A DNA stretch of 64,000 nt from Methanobrevibacter sp. (lineage in GTDB: Archaea > Methanobacteriota > Methanobacteria > Methanobacteriales > Methanobacteriaceae). The notes beneath the pieces are model-generated. The model did no database searches and had not been told where the DNA came from. It saw only the letters and a program-made list of their open reading frames with translations. The stretch spans positions 62,001 to 126,000 of the forward strand of contig JAFRFB010000013.1 of assembly GCA_017434555.1 (NCBI GenBank), written 5' to 3'. Below are positions 8,433-17,388 of this stretch, one piece after another. The stretch's first letter is position 1. Each line of letters opens with the position of its first letter. Position numbers and translations under genes: made by a program.

Positions 8433-10696
8433 TTATTCCACCCTGCTGTTTGATATTCTGGATGAGAACCTGATTGATAACATAAATCAACAGTTTCCCA
8501 CCTGCCATTGAGTAGAACACCATTCATATAATGTCCTGGAACAGTATAAATGACACATGGTTGGTCTAAAACATCCATACATGCTTTAAGCAACCTAGCA
8601 CCATCTCCACAGTTATATCTACCTTTACTGAATGTATCGCTTGCACATCTATCGGCATTGTCATAATATTTTACATAAGTTCCGTAATTGAATTTCTTAG
8701 CAAGTTTTTTGTAAGCTTCTTTTGGAGTACAACCAGCAACATAATTAGCATAATTAGTACCAGTTCTTCCAATCCTACCATATGCACGAGCAGTTTCAAC
8801 TTTATTCTGTTGAGATTTAATACTTGAAAATGAACGATTACATGCGATAGCACCACTACTACTACAATCAGTACAACCGTCAGTTCTCTCAGGCACATGA
8901 ACATTACTTTTATTAATGGTTGTATCTCCAACATTAGTTGAATCAGAAGATGAATTAAAAGCACTATTATATGCACTAATATAACCGTCCATTGCACTTG
9001 CATATGTACTATAACCTGAAGGAAAAGCATTTAAAGTAATATCTGCAAACAAACCATCAGAATTACATTTAATTTTAACTTGTTCAATATACCAACGATT
9101 AAGAAGATAAGGAACACCCCTATTGTCAGCATATGCTGTTCCAATTGTTTTAGCAATTTTACCAAAATTTTTTAAAACAAATTCAGGAGGCAATTCTGTA
9201 AATAAAAAACTGTTGGTATGTAGGTTTTTAAACACGGAATCTGTTAAAGGAATTCTTATTTGAAAAGATAACAAATCTCTAATGGATTTAGTGAATTCTT
9301 TCATTGCCAACAAATATTGTGATAAAATGTATTCTTGACTATTAAAATCAACGGTAGATGAATTATCGGTTGAATCAACATTATTAGTTGTAGTAGTTGA
9401 ACTAGACATTTGTCCATTTTGTAATTTTATAGCTTCATCCCTACTTGATTTATCAGGTCCTGAAACACGGGTCAATGTAGCTCTTGGTGGAGAAGAGTGG
9501 TCTTTCCCATCGATACAAGAAAAATCAGCATCACAATTAGTACAAAAAATGTGTCCTTCAGTGCTTCCACCCTCATATGTTCCTTTGCAAGGGACTTTAC
9601 CTGATCCCCAGTTCCAACCCCATATTAATGTAGATTTACCACAGAACGGACATTTATTTTTAAAAACTGACTTATACCACGTGTAACCATATTTACTAGT
9701 TTCACCACTTGCTGAAGGCAATCCTATTGCCATTATTTCTGATTTATCATCAGATACTCCACATTTACCATAACTCTTAGTTGAACTTGTAGTAGTTGAT
9801 GAAGTAGAATTGTTATTAGTTGTTGTAGATTGTGGTGCATTGAGAGTAGTGGAATTACTACCAAAGAAAACAGCTAATGATACTGCATCTTCAAATAATT
9901 TAGGTTCACCGTTATCACCTCTTTGAACACTAACGGTTGTTAAAATATTTGTAGAATCAAAACCGTATTTATAGTGAACTACATCAGTGTGTGCCAAATG
10001 AATACCTGTATTTAACCATGAGTCCATGTCAATTGGGTCTAGGTGAATTATACCATATTTATCAAAATATATGTCAAGATTATTTTGATGATACAATGCT
10101 AAATTGAAAATACGATTAATAGTTGTATCAACAGCAAGAATATTTGGGCAAGGTCTAGCTAAATAATTATCAGCTTTTATAGCAGGAGACGGTTTAACAT
10201 AATAATCATTTAAAGGATGTAAACCACTTAAAACATTACTATATTGATTTCTCAATGAATCTGATAATGGTACTTGAATACCCTTAGCAAATGGAGATAC
10301 AATTAAACTTTCTAATACTTGATAAATACTGTGGCTTTCATCACCTATTGTTCTTAATTTAGAAGAAAATTGTCTTCTCCAATCTTGACATTGGTATGAA
10401 TAAAGACCAGTGGATTTATCATAATCAACAGATAAAATAACTCCTCCAAAGTCTTCGTGAAAAGGATTTGAAATAACTACATAAGTAAAATTCGATGTTA
10501 AATCAAAATAATATGGAGTAGTGAACTTTGCAGTCTTTGTTCGCCTATCCGTTTCATCAATTTCATATTCCGTGAAAAAAATTTCTCCACCAGCATTTTT
10601 CATCATATTAATAATATTTTTATCAAGTATGATTCCGTTAGATGCATCAGGGTGTCCTCCAAGGTAGATATGTGATTCCATGAAGTTAAAATACAT
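8429..10696 (-). CDS. Baseplate hub protein with cysteine peptidase domain
   Basis: A 755-residue multidomain protein. The first 300 residues are tail-hub-like. Residues of about 310-410 hold a Cys-rich zinc-binding-like module (NKCPFCGKSTL and HIFCTNCDADFSC). Around 450-600 is a second hub-like part. The end is a transglutaminase-like peptidase with Cys696 (RYNCGDGARLL), His722 (VPGHYMNG) and Asp737 (WETVDLC). This is the arrangement expected of a tail-tip enzyme that opens pseudomurein at entry. Ser/Thr/Asn-rich linkers lie between the parts. It starts at ATG behind GGGGGTGTATTAA. Wall cutting is inferred from the triad and position. Confidence 0.75.
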   Translation of the reverse strand: MYFNFMESHIYLGGHPDASNGIILDKNIINMMKNAGGEIFFTEYEIDETDRRTKTAKFTTPYYFDLTSNFTYVVISNPFHEDFGGVILSVDYDKSTGLYSYQCQDWRRQFSSKLRTIGDESHSIYQVLESLIVSPFAKGIQVPLSDSLRNQYSNVLSGLHPLNDYYVKPSPAIKADNYLARPCPNILAVDTTINRIFNLALYHQNNLDIYFDKYGIIHLDPIDMDSWLNTGIHLAHTDVVHYKYGFDSTNILTTVSVQRGDNGEPKLFEDAVSLAVFFGSNSTTLNAPQSTTTNNNSTSSTTTSSTKSYGKCGVSDDKSEIMAIGLPSASGETSKYGYTWYKSVFKNKCPFCGKSTLIWGWNWGSGKVPCKGTYEGGSTEGHIFCTNCDADFSCIDGKDHSSPPRATLTRVSGPDKSSRDEAIKLQNGQMSSSTTTTNNVDSTDNSSTVDFNSQEYILSQYLLAMKEFTKSIRDLLSFQIRIPLTDSVFKNLHTNSFLFTELPPEFVLKNFGKIAKTIGTAYADNRGVPYLLNRWYIEQVKIKCNSDGLFADITLNAFPSGYSTYASAMDGYISAYNSAFNSSSDSTNVGDTTINKSNVHVPERTDGCTDCSSSGAIACNRSFSSIKSQQNKVETARAYGRIGRTGTNYANYVAGCTPKEAYKKLAKKFNYGTYVKYYDNADRCASDTFSKGRYNCGDGARLLKACMDVLDQPCVIYTVPGHYMNGVLLNGRWETVDLCYQSGSHPEYQTAGWNK

Positions 10697-11464
10697 TTAA
10701 TACACCCCCTGGTGATAAAAACCATTTCCCTCATAAGTGTTTCCTAACATTGCTTTTAAGGTTTCTTCATCGCATATTCCGTTTTTATTGATAAGACCAT
10801 TTAAATTTTGAAAACTAGCAATATCGCCTTGCATTTGTTCATCCCATTTTCCATTGGGAATTCTATTACTTTCACCCTCATCATCTAATACGACAACCCA
10901 TTGAGTACCATTGAAATGCCAAACAGTATCACTCCAACAGCCTCTTTCTTGTAATTTAAGTTGTACTGCTTTGATTACATCAGTGGGGCTTGTACTATCA
11001 ACAGGAACACGACATCTTAACAACATTTGGTCAATACTTGATAAACTACTGGTTTTAGAATCATAAACTTCAAAACTCATATCGTCTTCATAGTATTGCT
11101 TAAAATACAATTTCCAAATACTTAAATTATGATAAGACTGTTTTTTAGACTTTATTCTCATTGTATAAATGCCATTTGGTATATCAATTGCATTTGTAAC
11201 AACTGGCACCCTAGTACCCCACTTATCATACTGGTTCAAGTATTCGATGATTTGATGGTTATTAAAGTAATACTCTTGTTTTATTACAACACTGATTTCA
11301 AAACTAACACCACTATCTCCACTGTTAAAATAATAAGTAGGAGCATTATTGTTGAGGTTATCATATAATAATGTTGTTTCTTTGATGGATGTTCCCATAG
11401 TTGTAGTAATACCATCATTCATGACTATTTTCAATGGTATTTTATTAACTTCAAAAAAACTCAC
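10697..11464 (-). CDS. Tail protein with peptidoglycan-binding-like C-terminus
   Basis: A 255-residue protein. The first 150 residues look like a tail or baseplate protein that follows the tape measure gene. Residues of about 165-240 (VIKAVQLKLQERGCW, then NGLINKNGICDEETLKAML) match the PG_binding_1 helical domain, which would here bind pseudomurein or a surface sugar. It is read from a GTG behind GGAGAGATTATT. Its stop abuts the start of the hub gene. A LysM-like tail protein holds this place in many bacterial myophages; here the wall-binding unit differs. Confidence 0.68.
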   Translation of the reverse strand: MSFFEVNKIPLKIVMNDGITTTMGTSIKETTLLYDNLNNNAPTYYFNSGDSGVSFEISVVIKQEYYFNNHQIIEYLNQYDKWGTRVPVVTNAIDIPNGIYTMRIKSKKQSYHNLSIWKLYFKQYYEDDMSFEVYDSKTSSLSSIDQMLLRCRVPVDSTSPTDVIKAVQLKLQERGCWSDTVWHFNGTQWVVVLDDEGESNRIPNGKWDEQMQGDIASFQNLNGLINKNGICDEETLKAMLGNTYEGNGFYHQGVY

Positions 11465-11475
11465 AATAATCTCTC

Positions 11476-14055
11476 CTATACTCTCCTACCTGCTGTTTCA
11501 TTGTTCCAATACAATTCCCTACGAACAGCTTCAATAAATTTCTCCATTCTCTCCTCGTTATCAATATCACCATAAAGATTAAACACATAATTGGGTGCAA
11601 CCTCGTTTTTAGAATTAACTAATCTATCTAAAATGTCTTTAATAATATCAAAATTATTACTAGTACCATTATTCAAGATATTTGAGAATTTAAAAGTAGG
11701 TTCACCGAAATTACTAACCATTTCCTGACTCATTCTTTTCATATTTTGGGCTAGTGGAATGTTCTTAGATTTTTCATCCATCTCATCAAGTTCACCAATG
11801 AATGCATTATACATAAAACCTGGAGAATGTTCACCTGAACCAACCGTCCATGATAAAACCATATTTCCAGCAGCTTGGGCAATAATTTGGGGTAATCTAG
11901 ATGCGAAATCAATAGCATACTGAATCATCTTGTTTAATTCAGCTAAAAACTTCCCAGGCAACTGTCTCATATAATTCATGAATCCATTGACCGAATTGTT
12001 AGCGGCAGATTTAAATCTTGAAACCAAACCACTACCAAAACTAATAACTCGATTTAAAGCACTTTGTAAAATAGCACCAATAGTTGAGGGCATACCATTC
12101 ATATTAGCAATAAGAAGTACAATAGCACCTATTCCACCAGTAGCCATCACGAAAAATATTTCTACAAATAACTGACCATAGGTTTGGAAAAAAGTAATTG
12201 TATTAGTGAAAGCTCCTTGTAACCACGAGAAAGCTCCAGTTATGCTTGAAGTTATGGTATTTCCTACATTCATAAATGAATCGGACAACCATTGTAAAGC
12301 TCCAATTAATGAATCCCAAATATAAGTTGCTAAACCAAGAACAGATTGACCTAAACCATTAATAGCATTTCTAACTGTTTCATTATTGAAATAAAGATAA
12401 CCTAAAACAGCGATTAATGCAATAATTGCTATTACAACAAGCATAATTGGATTTGCAGACATTGCAATATTTAAAGCCCACTGAGCAGCTGTAGCAACTC
12501 CTGATGCAACAGCAGATGCTAACTTTTGAGCTTTTTCAATCATCCACATAGCAGCAGATTTTATAGCATTAGCTCCTGCTATTAAAGCATTTTTACCTGC
12601 TTCCAATAAACTTAAACCTGCACTCTTAGCAGCTGATGCAACACTTTTAAGTGAAGTCCATAAACTAGTAATGAGACTTTTAGCAGTATTAATTGCAGCA
12701 GATGCTAAACTTTTCATACGAGTTATTAAAGAAACCATAGTTGATTTAACTGTATTTACAGCATTTTTTAATCTCAATAGGTGTTCTTGGAATTTAGTCA
12801 ATCCTTTACCATCTGGAACAACAGTCATGTACTTATATAAACTATTAAATGGACTAATTGCGAATTTAGCAATTTTGATGGTACTACTAAGTGCTAAACT
12901 GAAAACTGTTGCACCTACAACTAATCCACCAAAAGCACCTACAACTCCCTGAATAGGAGATGGTAATCCCCTAAAAGCATTTGCAACACCATTAATAATG
13001 TCTGCGGTTGATTGCATAGCAGGTATAACATAAGGAAGAACTGCCTCACCAATACTACGAATTAAATAATCCTTAGCACGATTTACTGATTCAGTTAAAT
13101 GTTCGTAACTGTTTTTATAGTTATCAGTTACATCAGCACCATATTTCATGTTTAAAGCTGCTGATAAAACACTAGCACGAGAATTTTGGTCTAATTCTTT
13201 GAATTTGTCAGAAACTTCATCAACACTAACACCCATAGATTTTGCTAAATCTTCAACACTCAATCCGAAAGCAGCTAATGATCTTTTATTTGCCATTCCA
13301 GTAAGGACTACTTGTTGAAACTTCCTATCCATTGCGTCTATGTCAGTTCCCATTTGGAAAGCAGCTTTACTAATACCATCAAAACTATTTATTAAAATAT
13401 CGGAACTTGTTATTCCAATATTTCCCATTTTAATTAAGTGTTCTCTGACAGCTCCTGCTCCCCTACCAGTTGATGATGTTAATTCACTAATTAAACCACC
13501 AAATTTGGATTGGGCTTGTTCAGCACTCATACTAGTTCCATCTAAGGCATAACCTAAACGAACCATAGTATCTGAATAATTACCAGCCGCATCGACACTT
13601 CCCATTAGTCCAGCATATAAATCATTAGCAACAGACATAGAAGCCAAAGCATCAACCATAGAGATTGTACTATCAGAGGCATCATCAACGGATTGTTTAT
13701 AATCATCAGATTTGTTTTTTAAATCTTCAAATTTTGAACCATCGATATTATTAAGATTATCATTTAACTTTTCAGTACTATTTGCGGATTCATCTACTGA
13801 TGAAGTAGCATTATCTGCACTGCTTGCCACATCTTCTAATGCTGAGGGATCAGTTTCTTTCAAAGAGTCATTTAAATCTTCACTACTTTGAGTAGTTTCA
13901 TTAATACTAGAACTTGCATTTTCAGTGCTAGATGATATAGCATCACCTAATTCTTCAGCACTCAATGTAGTTTCTTCTATTACTGTTTTTAAACTACTTA
14001 TATCAGAGGTATCGGCTTTTGTATTTACATTAATATTTATTGTATTATCTGCCAT
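11476..14055 (-). CDS. Tape measure protein
   Basis: An 859-residue protein, the longest of the tail block. The first 130 residues are a Ser/Thr/Asp/Asn-rich, probably coiled, low-complexity region. Residues of about 150-330 resemble the TP901-type tape measure core. Long amphipathic Ala/Ser/Lys-rich helices follow. Hydrophobic segments near residues 535-560 (PIMLVVIAIIALIAVLGYL) and 635-660 are typical of tape measures that enter the host membrane. It sets tail length. It starts behind GGAGGGATTAG, immediately after the frameshift product of the chaperone gene. Confidence 0.9.
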   Translation of the reverse strand: MADNTININVNTKADTSDISSLKTVIEETTLSAEELGDAISSSTENASSSINETTQSSEDLNDSLKETDPSALEDVASSADNATSSVDESANSTEKLNDNLNNIDGSKFEDLKNKSDDYKQSVDDASDSTISMVDALASMSVANDLYAGLMGSVDAAGNYSDTMVRLGYALDGTSMSAEQAQSKFGGLISELTSSTGRGAGAVREHLIKMGNIGITSSDILINSFDGISKAAFQMGTDIDAMDRKFQQVVLTGMANKRSLAAFGLSVEDLAKSMGVSVDEVSDKFKELDQNSRASVLSAALNMKYGADVTDNYKNSYEHLTESVNRAKDYLIRSIGEAVLPYVIPAMQSTADIINGVANAFRGLPSPIQGVVGAFGGLVVGATVFSLALSSTIKIAKFAISPFNSLYKYMTVVPDGKGLTKFQEHLLRLKNAVNTVKSTMVSLITRMKSLASAAINTAKSLITSLWTSLKSVASAAKSAGLSLLEAGKNALIAGANAIKSAAMWMIEKAQKLASAVASGVATAAQWALNIAMSANPIMLVVIAIIALIAVLGYLYFNNETVRNAINGLGQSVLGLATYIWDSLIGALQWLSDSFMNVGNTITSSITGAFSWLQGAFTNTITFFQTYGQLFVEIFFVMATGGIGAIVLLIANMNGMPSTIGAILQSALNRVISFGSGLVSRFKSAANNSVNGFMNYMRQLPGKFLAELNKMIQYAIDFASRLPQIIAQAAGNMVLSWTVGSGEHSPGFMYNAFIGELDEMDEKSKNIPLAQNMKRMSQEMVSNFGEPTFKFSNILNNGTSNNFDIIKDILDRLVNSKNEVAPNYVFNLYGDIDNEERMEKFIEAVRRELYWNNETAGRRV

Positions 14056-14066
14056 CTAATCCCTCC

Positions 14067-14243
14067 TTATAAAGCTAAAAATGATTTATTCTTAATTTTC
14101 CACTGAATTATACTCTTACTTATGCAATTAATAGCAATTTTTTGTAAAAAAGTTAAATTTGAGAGATTTCCCCCATTTATTTTGTATCCTATAAGGTGAT
14201 TAAGTGTTATATGTCGGAGTTTACCATTTTCTATGTCTAAAAC
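14067..14243 (-). CDS. Tail chaperone extension reached by -1 frameshift
   Basis: After the chaperone frame ends at ATG GGG TTT TAG, the -1 frame stays open for 58 codons and stops at 14067, eleven bases before the tape measure start. The tRNA on GGG can re-pair perfectly one base back, because four Gs precede the Ts; re-pairing of TTT would be imperfect at its first base. Tail phages commonly make a longer chaperone in this way (lambda G and GT). The extension contains GKLRHITLNHLIGYKINGG and ends in a Lys-rich stretch. No start codon with a ribosome site explains this frame otherwise. Confidence 0.7.
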   Translation of the reverse strand, partial: VLDIENGKLRHITLNHLIGYKINGGNLSNLTFLQKIAINCISKSIIQWKIKNKSFLAL

Positions 14244-14632
14244 CCCATTAATTCTCTTGTTAATCTATATTGCTCTTCTTTATCCTCTCTAATACCACTA
14301 ATATCAGCAACTTGTTTGTATATTTCATTAACTACACCAATCGGCATTCCTTTTAATAATTCAGGATTTAAAGGTTCACCATCATCATTTAACAAACCTT
14401 TACCAATTATTTCCAAAGTGAAACCTTTATTGTCATTTCTAATAGATTTAGTTGTTGCCTCTTCCCATTCAACAGTAGTTAATGGTCTAATTATTGCTGA
14501 AACTGGGACAATTCCATTCGCAGTAGGATAATCAAATGTTATTGGCACTTCTACTTCCACTCCATCAACCAATAACTCCTCTAATTTCAAAATTTTTGGT
14601 TCTTTGTTAATTTTTAAATCTTTTTCTGCCAT
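14237..14632 (-). CDS. Tail assembly chaperone
   Basis: A 131-residue acidic protein lying between the tail tube and tape measure genes, the fixed place of tail assembly chaperones. Motifs such as VSAIIRPLTTVEWEEATTK and the C-terminal helical part are like gpG-type chaperones, which coat the tape measure before the tube forms. The last codons (ELMGF) contain the candidate shift site at GGGGTTTTAG. A strong terminator separates it from the tube gene and would lower its expression relative to the tube protein. Confidence 0.72.
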   Translation of the reverse strand: MAEKDLKINKEPKILKLEELLVDGVEVEVPITFDYPTANGIVPVSAIIRPLTTVEWEEATTKSIRNDNKGFTLEIIGKGLLNDDGEPLNPELLKGMPIGVVNEIYKQVADISGIREDKEEQYRLTRELMGF

Positions 14633-14663
14633 ATTTTAACCTCAAAATTTTTTTAAAAAAAAA

Positions 14664-14693
14664 TGGAGCATCTTCATTAATGAAGACACTCCA
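14664..14693 (-). terminator. Terminator hairpin between tail tube and chaperone genes
   Basis: TGGAG and CTCCA, then TCTTCAT and ATGAAGA, form a long stem with one internal mismatch pair. On the minus strand the stem is followed by nine Ts. It lies 19 bases after the tail tube stop and would favour tube and sheath over downstream tail genes. Confidence 0.7.
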
Positions 14694-14711
14694 CGAATTA
14701 AATACAAATAA

Positions 14712-15113
14712 TTAAATTTTAACATATTTTCTTTTCTTAGATGAACCTTTAAATGCTAAATTTTCAACTGTTCTCTCATCAGCTTTAATTTCATAAGCAT
14801 TATCATCTACAAGACAATTATAGACATAATCAATAATTTTATATGATTCTGTTGAGGTATGAACAATTTCTTCAATTTTAATTGTTTCAGGAACAGTTAG
14901 CATATTATCCAATTTCTCATGTAATTCAATGTAGTTAGTTTGAGAACCATATCTTAATCTGTCCATACTAATAGACCATGGAATATTATCAGTTCCATCA
15001 GTTAAAACACCATCAAAAGTTGGGGTGGTGTTAATATTAGTTTCAGGAGACACTTTTACATTAGTTCCGAACATTACTTTTAAATTACCAATATAAACTT
15101 GCTTATCTGGCAT
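14712..15113 (-). CDS. Tail tube protein
   Basis: A 133-residue protein immediately downstream of the sheath gene; its start overlaps the sheath stop by one base. Sheath-tube order, size and beta-rich composition (KQVYIGNLKVMFG, then VYNCLVDDNAYEIKADE) agree with contractile-tail tube subunits. It would form the inner tube through which DNA passes. The assignment rests mainly on position and size. Confidence 0.72.
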   Translation of the reverse strand: MPDKQVYIGNLKVMFGTNVKVSPETNINTTPTFDGVLTDGTDNIPWSISMDRLRYGSQTNYIELHEKLDNMLTVPETIKIEEIVHTSTESYKIIDYVYNCLVDDNAYEIKADERTVENLAFKGSSKKRKYVKI

Positions 15114-16177
15114 TATTCCACCTCAATACTGTAATATATATTTATTTTGGTTACAATTCCGTTGAATTTCAATGAATCAATGTATACTTCAACACATTCG
15201 CTTGATTTTTTCTCAACACTGTAAATAATGTCTTTTAATAAGTTTAATTCCTCAACATATGTTTGACGAACAGATTCAATGATATTATCAATTCCTCCAA
15301 CAGTAACTTCGGTGGATTGTTCGCCTAAAAATGTTTCAATGTAAATCATTTTTAAGACATAATCACGAACACGATTAATGTATAAATCATAACCGTTTGG
15401 TAATTGACTGTTTAGACAAATATACTCATTTCTTCTTCTGTTTTTACATTTAATGAATGGAATATTCAAATTAAGTAAAGTATGACCTAAATCACCTGAT
15501 TCGGTTGTATATTCAGGAGATACAGCAGTTACATCTTCTATAATCTTATTAGTTAAACTTGAAGATACATTCATACTTGCAATTAAACCACAAATATAAG
15601 CAGTACTTCTGTTTAAATCTAATTCTACACCATTAATTGTCAATATTTGAGTATTAATGTAGTAAATGTTTTTATTATATGTAGCAACACTAGTTGTGTA
15701 TGCTCCTGCTGTAGATTTGGATAATTGTGATACTTGTCCGTGAGAATTCTTATTTTCAAATTCTTCATCTAACCAAGCACTAACGAGAGTTTGTGCTGAA
15801 TCAGATAATTCTTCAGCTATAAACAATATATCAAAATATTCTCCTTTTAATTTTGATAAAGCTTCAGTAAGTTTTTCATTTGTTAGTGTAGTTGATGCAA
15901 CTGGAGGATTAGCAGTGCTCCAAGTTGTAGTATTCACTATAAGCAAATTACTTGCTCCTTTAAACAAAAAATCTATATCGTCTGTTCCTTTGAATGTTCC
16001 TACTGTAGAAGTTGTCCCAAATAAGTCATGGGCATCTCTCGCAGTTGATACATTTGTTACTGAAGTTATATCACTATCGAAAGCACCGATTACAGCAATA
16101 GTTGAAGCCATACCAGGAATATTGTCATAGGTTGTGATTCCTTTTTCAAAAACATCTATATCAGGTTCTGATGCCAT
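15113..16177 (-). CDS. Contractile tail sheath protein
   Basis: A 354-residue protein. An N-terminal GITTYDNIPGMASTIAVIG segment, an alternating alpha/beta middle, and a C-terminal domain ending NGIVTKINIYYSIEVE fit the tail sheath family. The last 100 residues (NSQLPNGYDLYINRVRDYV, then YVEELNLLKDIIYSVE) are the usual sheath C-domain. The start at 16177 (MASEPD) is preferred because GGAGTGTG precedes it; an upstream start would add 13 basic residues. Sheath presence means the virion has a myovirus-type tail. Confidence 0.85.
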   Translation of the reverse strand: MASEPDIDVFEKGITTYDNIPGMASTIAVIGAFDSDITSVTNVSTARDAHDLFGTTSTVGTFKGTDDIDFLFKGASNLLIVNTTTWSTANPPVASTTLTNEKLTEALSKLKGEYFDILFIAEELSDSAQTLVSAWLDEEFENKNSHGQVSQLSKSTAGAYTTSVATYNKNIYYINTQILTINGVELDLNRSTAYICGLIASMNVSSSLTNKIIEDVTAVSPEYTTESGDLGHTLLNLNIPFIKCKNRRRNEYICLNSQLPNGYDLYINRVRDYVLKMIYIETFLGEQSTEVTVGGIDNIIESVRQTYVEELNLLKDIIYSVEKKSSECVEVYIDSLKFNGIVTKINIYYSIEVE

Positions 16178-16181
16178 TATT

Positions 16182-16364
16182 TCACACTCCTGCACTTTCT
16201 TTTTTAAATTTATCAAGATATTTTGCTAATTCTGATTTGGATTTGATTTTTATGTTGTTGGAATGAATATGATGTGCAAATCCAACTTTTAACATATTAG
16301 GGATTTCTAAATTGTTTAAATCCTCCAAATAATTATATTCATCATTTTCTTCTTTTTTTGTCAT
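16182..16364 (-). CDS. Small hypothetical protein before the sheath gene
   Basis: A 60-residue Lys/Glu/Asn-rich protein starting MTKKEENDEY behind GAGGTTGAATAA. It lies between a tail-completion-like gene and the sheath gene with gaps of under ten bases. No family is recognised. The central NMLKVGFAHHIHSNNIKIKSK is unusual only for its three histidines. Confidence 0.58.
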   Translation of the reverse strand: MTKKEENDEYNYLEDLNNLEIPNMLKVGFAHHIHSNNIKIKSKSELAKYLDKFKKESAGV

Positions 16365-16838
16365 TTATTCAACCTCAATATCATTTAATAAAATTTTACA
16401 AACTTTTTCAATGGATTCTTCATCGTTGTTGTACTCTTCAAGTTCCGTTAAACATTCTATCATGATATGCCCACGATTTAAGACAAAACTAGGATTATAT
16501 TCAGGAGCAATATTTCTTATAATCGGTTTAAATGGAAATGAATCTGTATTTTCTTTGATTATTTTGATTATTTCCTTTGATACGGTTTTTATAGTGAAGA
16601 TAGCACGTTTATAATCCTTTATTTTAGTAGTTATTAATATTTCAGTTAAATCCTTATACTCTGAAGCATCAGTCATTTCGGTGTGAATTTCACTAGAAAC
16701 TGCACCTATAAAGATAGAATTTGATTCGGAAGCAACTTTTTTTGATGGATAACTAATTTGAAAGTGTTTTAAAATTTGATTTCCATTCTTTTTTTCATTA
16801 ATTAAAATAGAATAAATGATTTCATCAGTAGATAACAT
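16365..16838 (-). CDS. Putative tail terminator/completion protein
   Basis: A 157-residue protein behind GGAGGATTTTA. It lies between the HK97-gp10-like gene and the sheath gene, which is where tail terminator proteins are encoded. The pattern ends with a GHIMIECLTELEEY strand-helix. I recognise no exact family; the role is from gene order. Confidence 0.58.
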   Translation of the reverse strand: MLSTDEIIYSILINEKKNGNQILKHFQISYPSKKVASESNSIFIGAVSSEIHTEMTDASEYKDLTEILITTKIKDYKRAIFTIKTVSKEIIKIIKENTDSFPFKPIIRNIAPEYNPSFVLNRGHIMIECLTELEEYNNDEESIEKVCKILLNDIEVE

Positions 16839-16852
16839 TAAAATCCTCCAAT

Positions 16853-17374
16853 TTAATTAGTAGTTTGATTTAAAATACATTTAGCAACGATTTCTTCTGC
16901 TTCCGATTGACTTTTTTCATAAGCAGGTTTTACAAAAGGTCTTGGAGGAGCAGGAGAACTGTACATACTGAATACCTCATTTCCTGATAATGTGAACCAA
17001 TGTAAGACTTTTGCATTTACTGGTCTAACAGGTCCTCTTCCTTTCTCAACACATAAAGGATAGAAATGAGTGATAGTTGTTCCAACTAGGTATTTAGTGT
17101 CAGATTCTTGTTCTACTTCAATAGAATTCAAAAGATTATTTGAAGCCATTGTAGCATTAGTTGCTATTGCCAATTCTTGAAGTGATTTAACTCGATTAGC
17201 AATGGTTTCTGCTCCTTCTTTTGCACCATCTTCAATGCCTTTTTTATATCTCTCGGCAATTTCTACAGCAGGTGCTAGAACAGAATCATCACCTAAGAAT
17301 TGAATTAGTTCATCTAATTCAGAAGTATCTAGATTAACATTTACTTCTGTGTCTAATTCATCCCAAGTACCCAT
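16853..17374 (-). CDS. HK97 gp10-like tail completion protein
   Basis: A 173-residue protein. The C-terminal part, HFYPLCVEKGRGPVRPVNAK then PPRPFVKPAYEKS, is the hallmark pattern of the HK97 gp10/tail-completion family, in which the subunit joins neck and tail. An N-terminal helix-rich region precedes it. The start at 17374 (MGTWDE) follows GGTGGTTTTT. It is flanked by connector-like genes. Confidence 0.75.
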   Translation of the reverse strand: MGTWDELDTEVNVNLDTSELDELIQFLGDDSVLAPAVEIAERYKKGIEDGAKEGAETIANRVKSLQELAIATNATMASNNLLNSIEVEQESDTKYLVGTTITHFYPLCVEKGRGPVRPVNAKVLHWFTLSGNEVFSMYSSPAPPRPFVKPAYEKSQSEAEEIVAKCILNQTTN

Positions 17375-17388
17375 AAAAACCACCTAAT

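Noticed and set aside
8671-9030. 119-residue Leu/Ile/Val-rich minus-strand frame
   Set aside because: It lies within the peptidase end of the hub gene in another frame, with no ribosome site.
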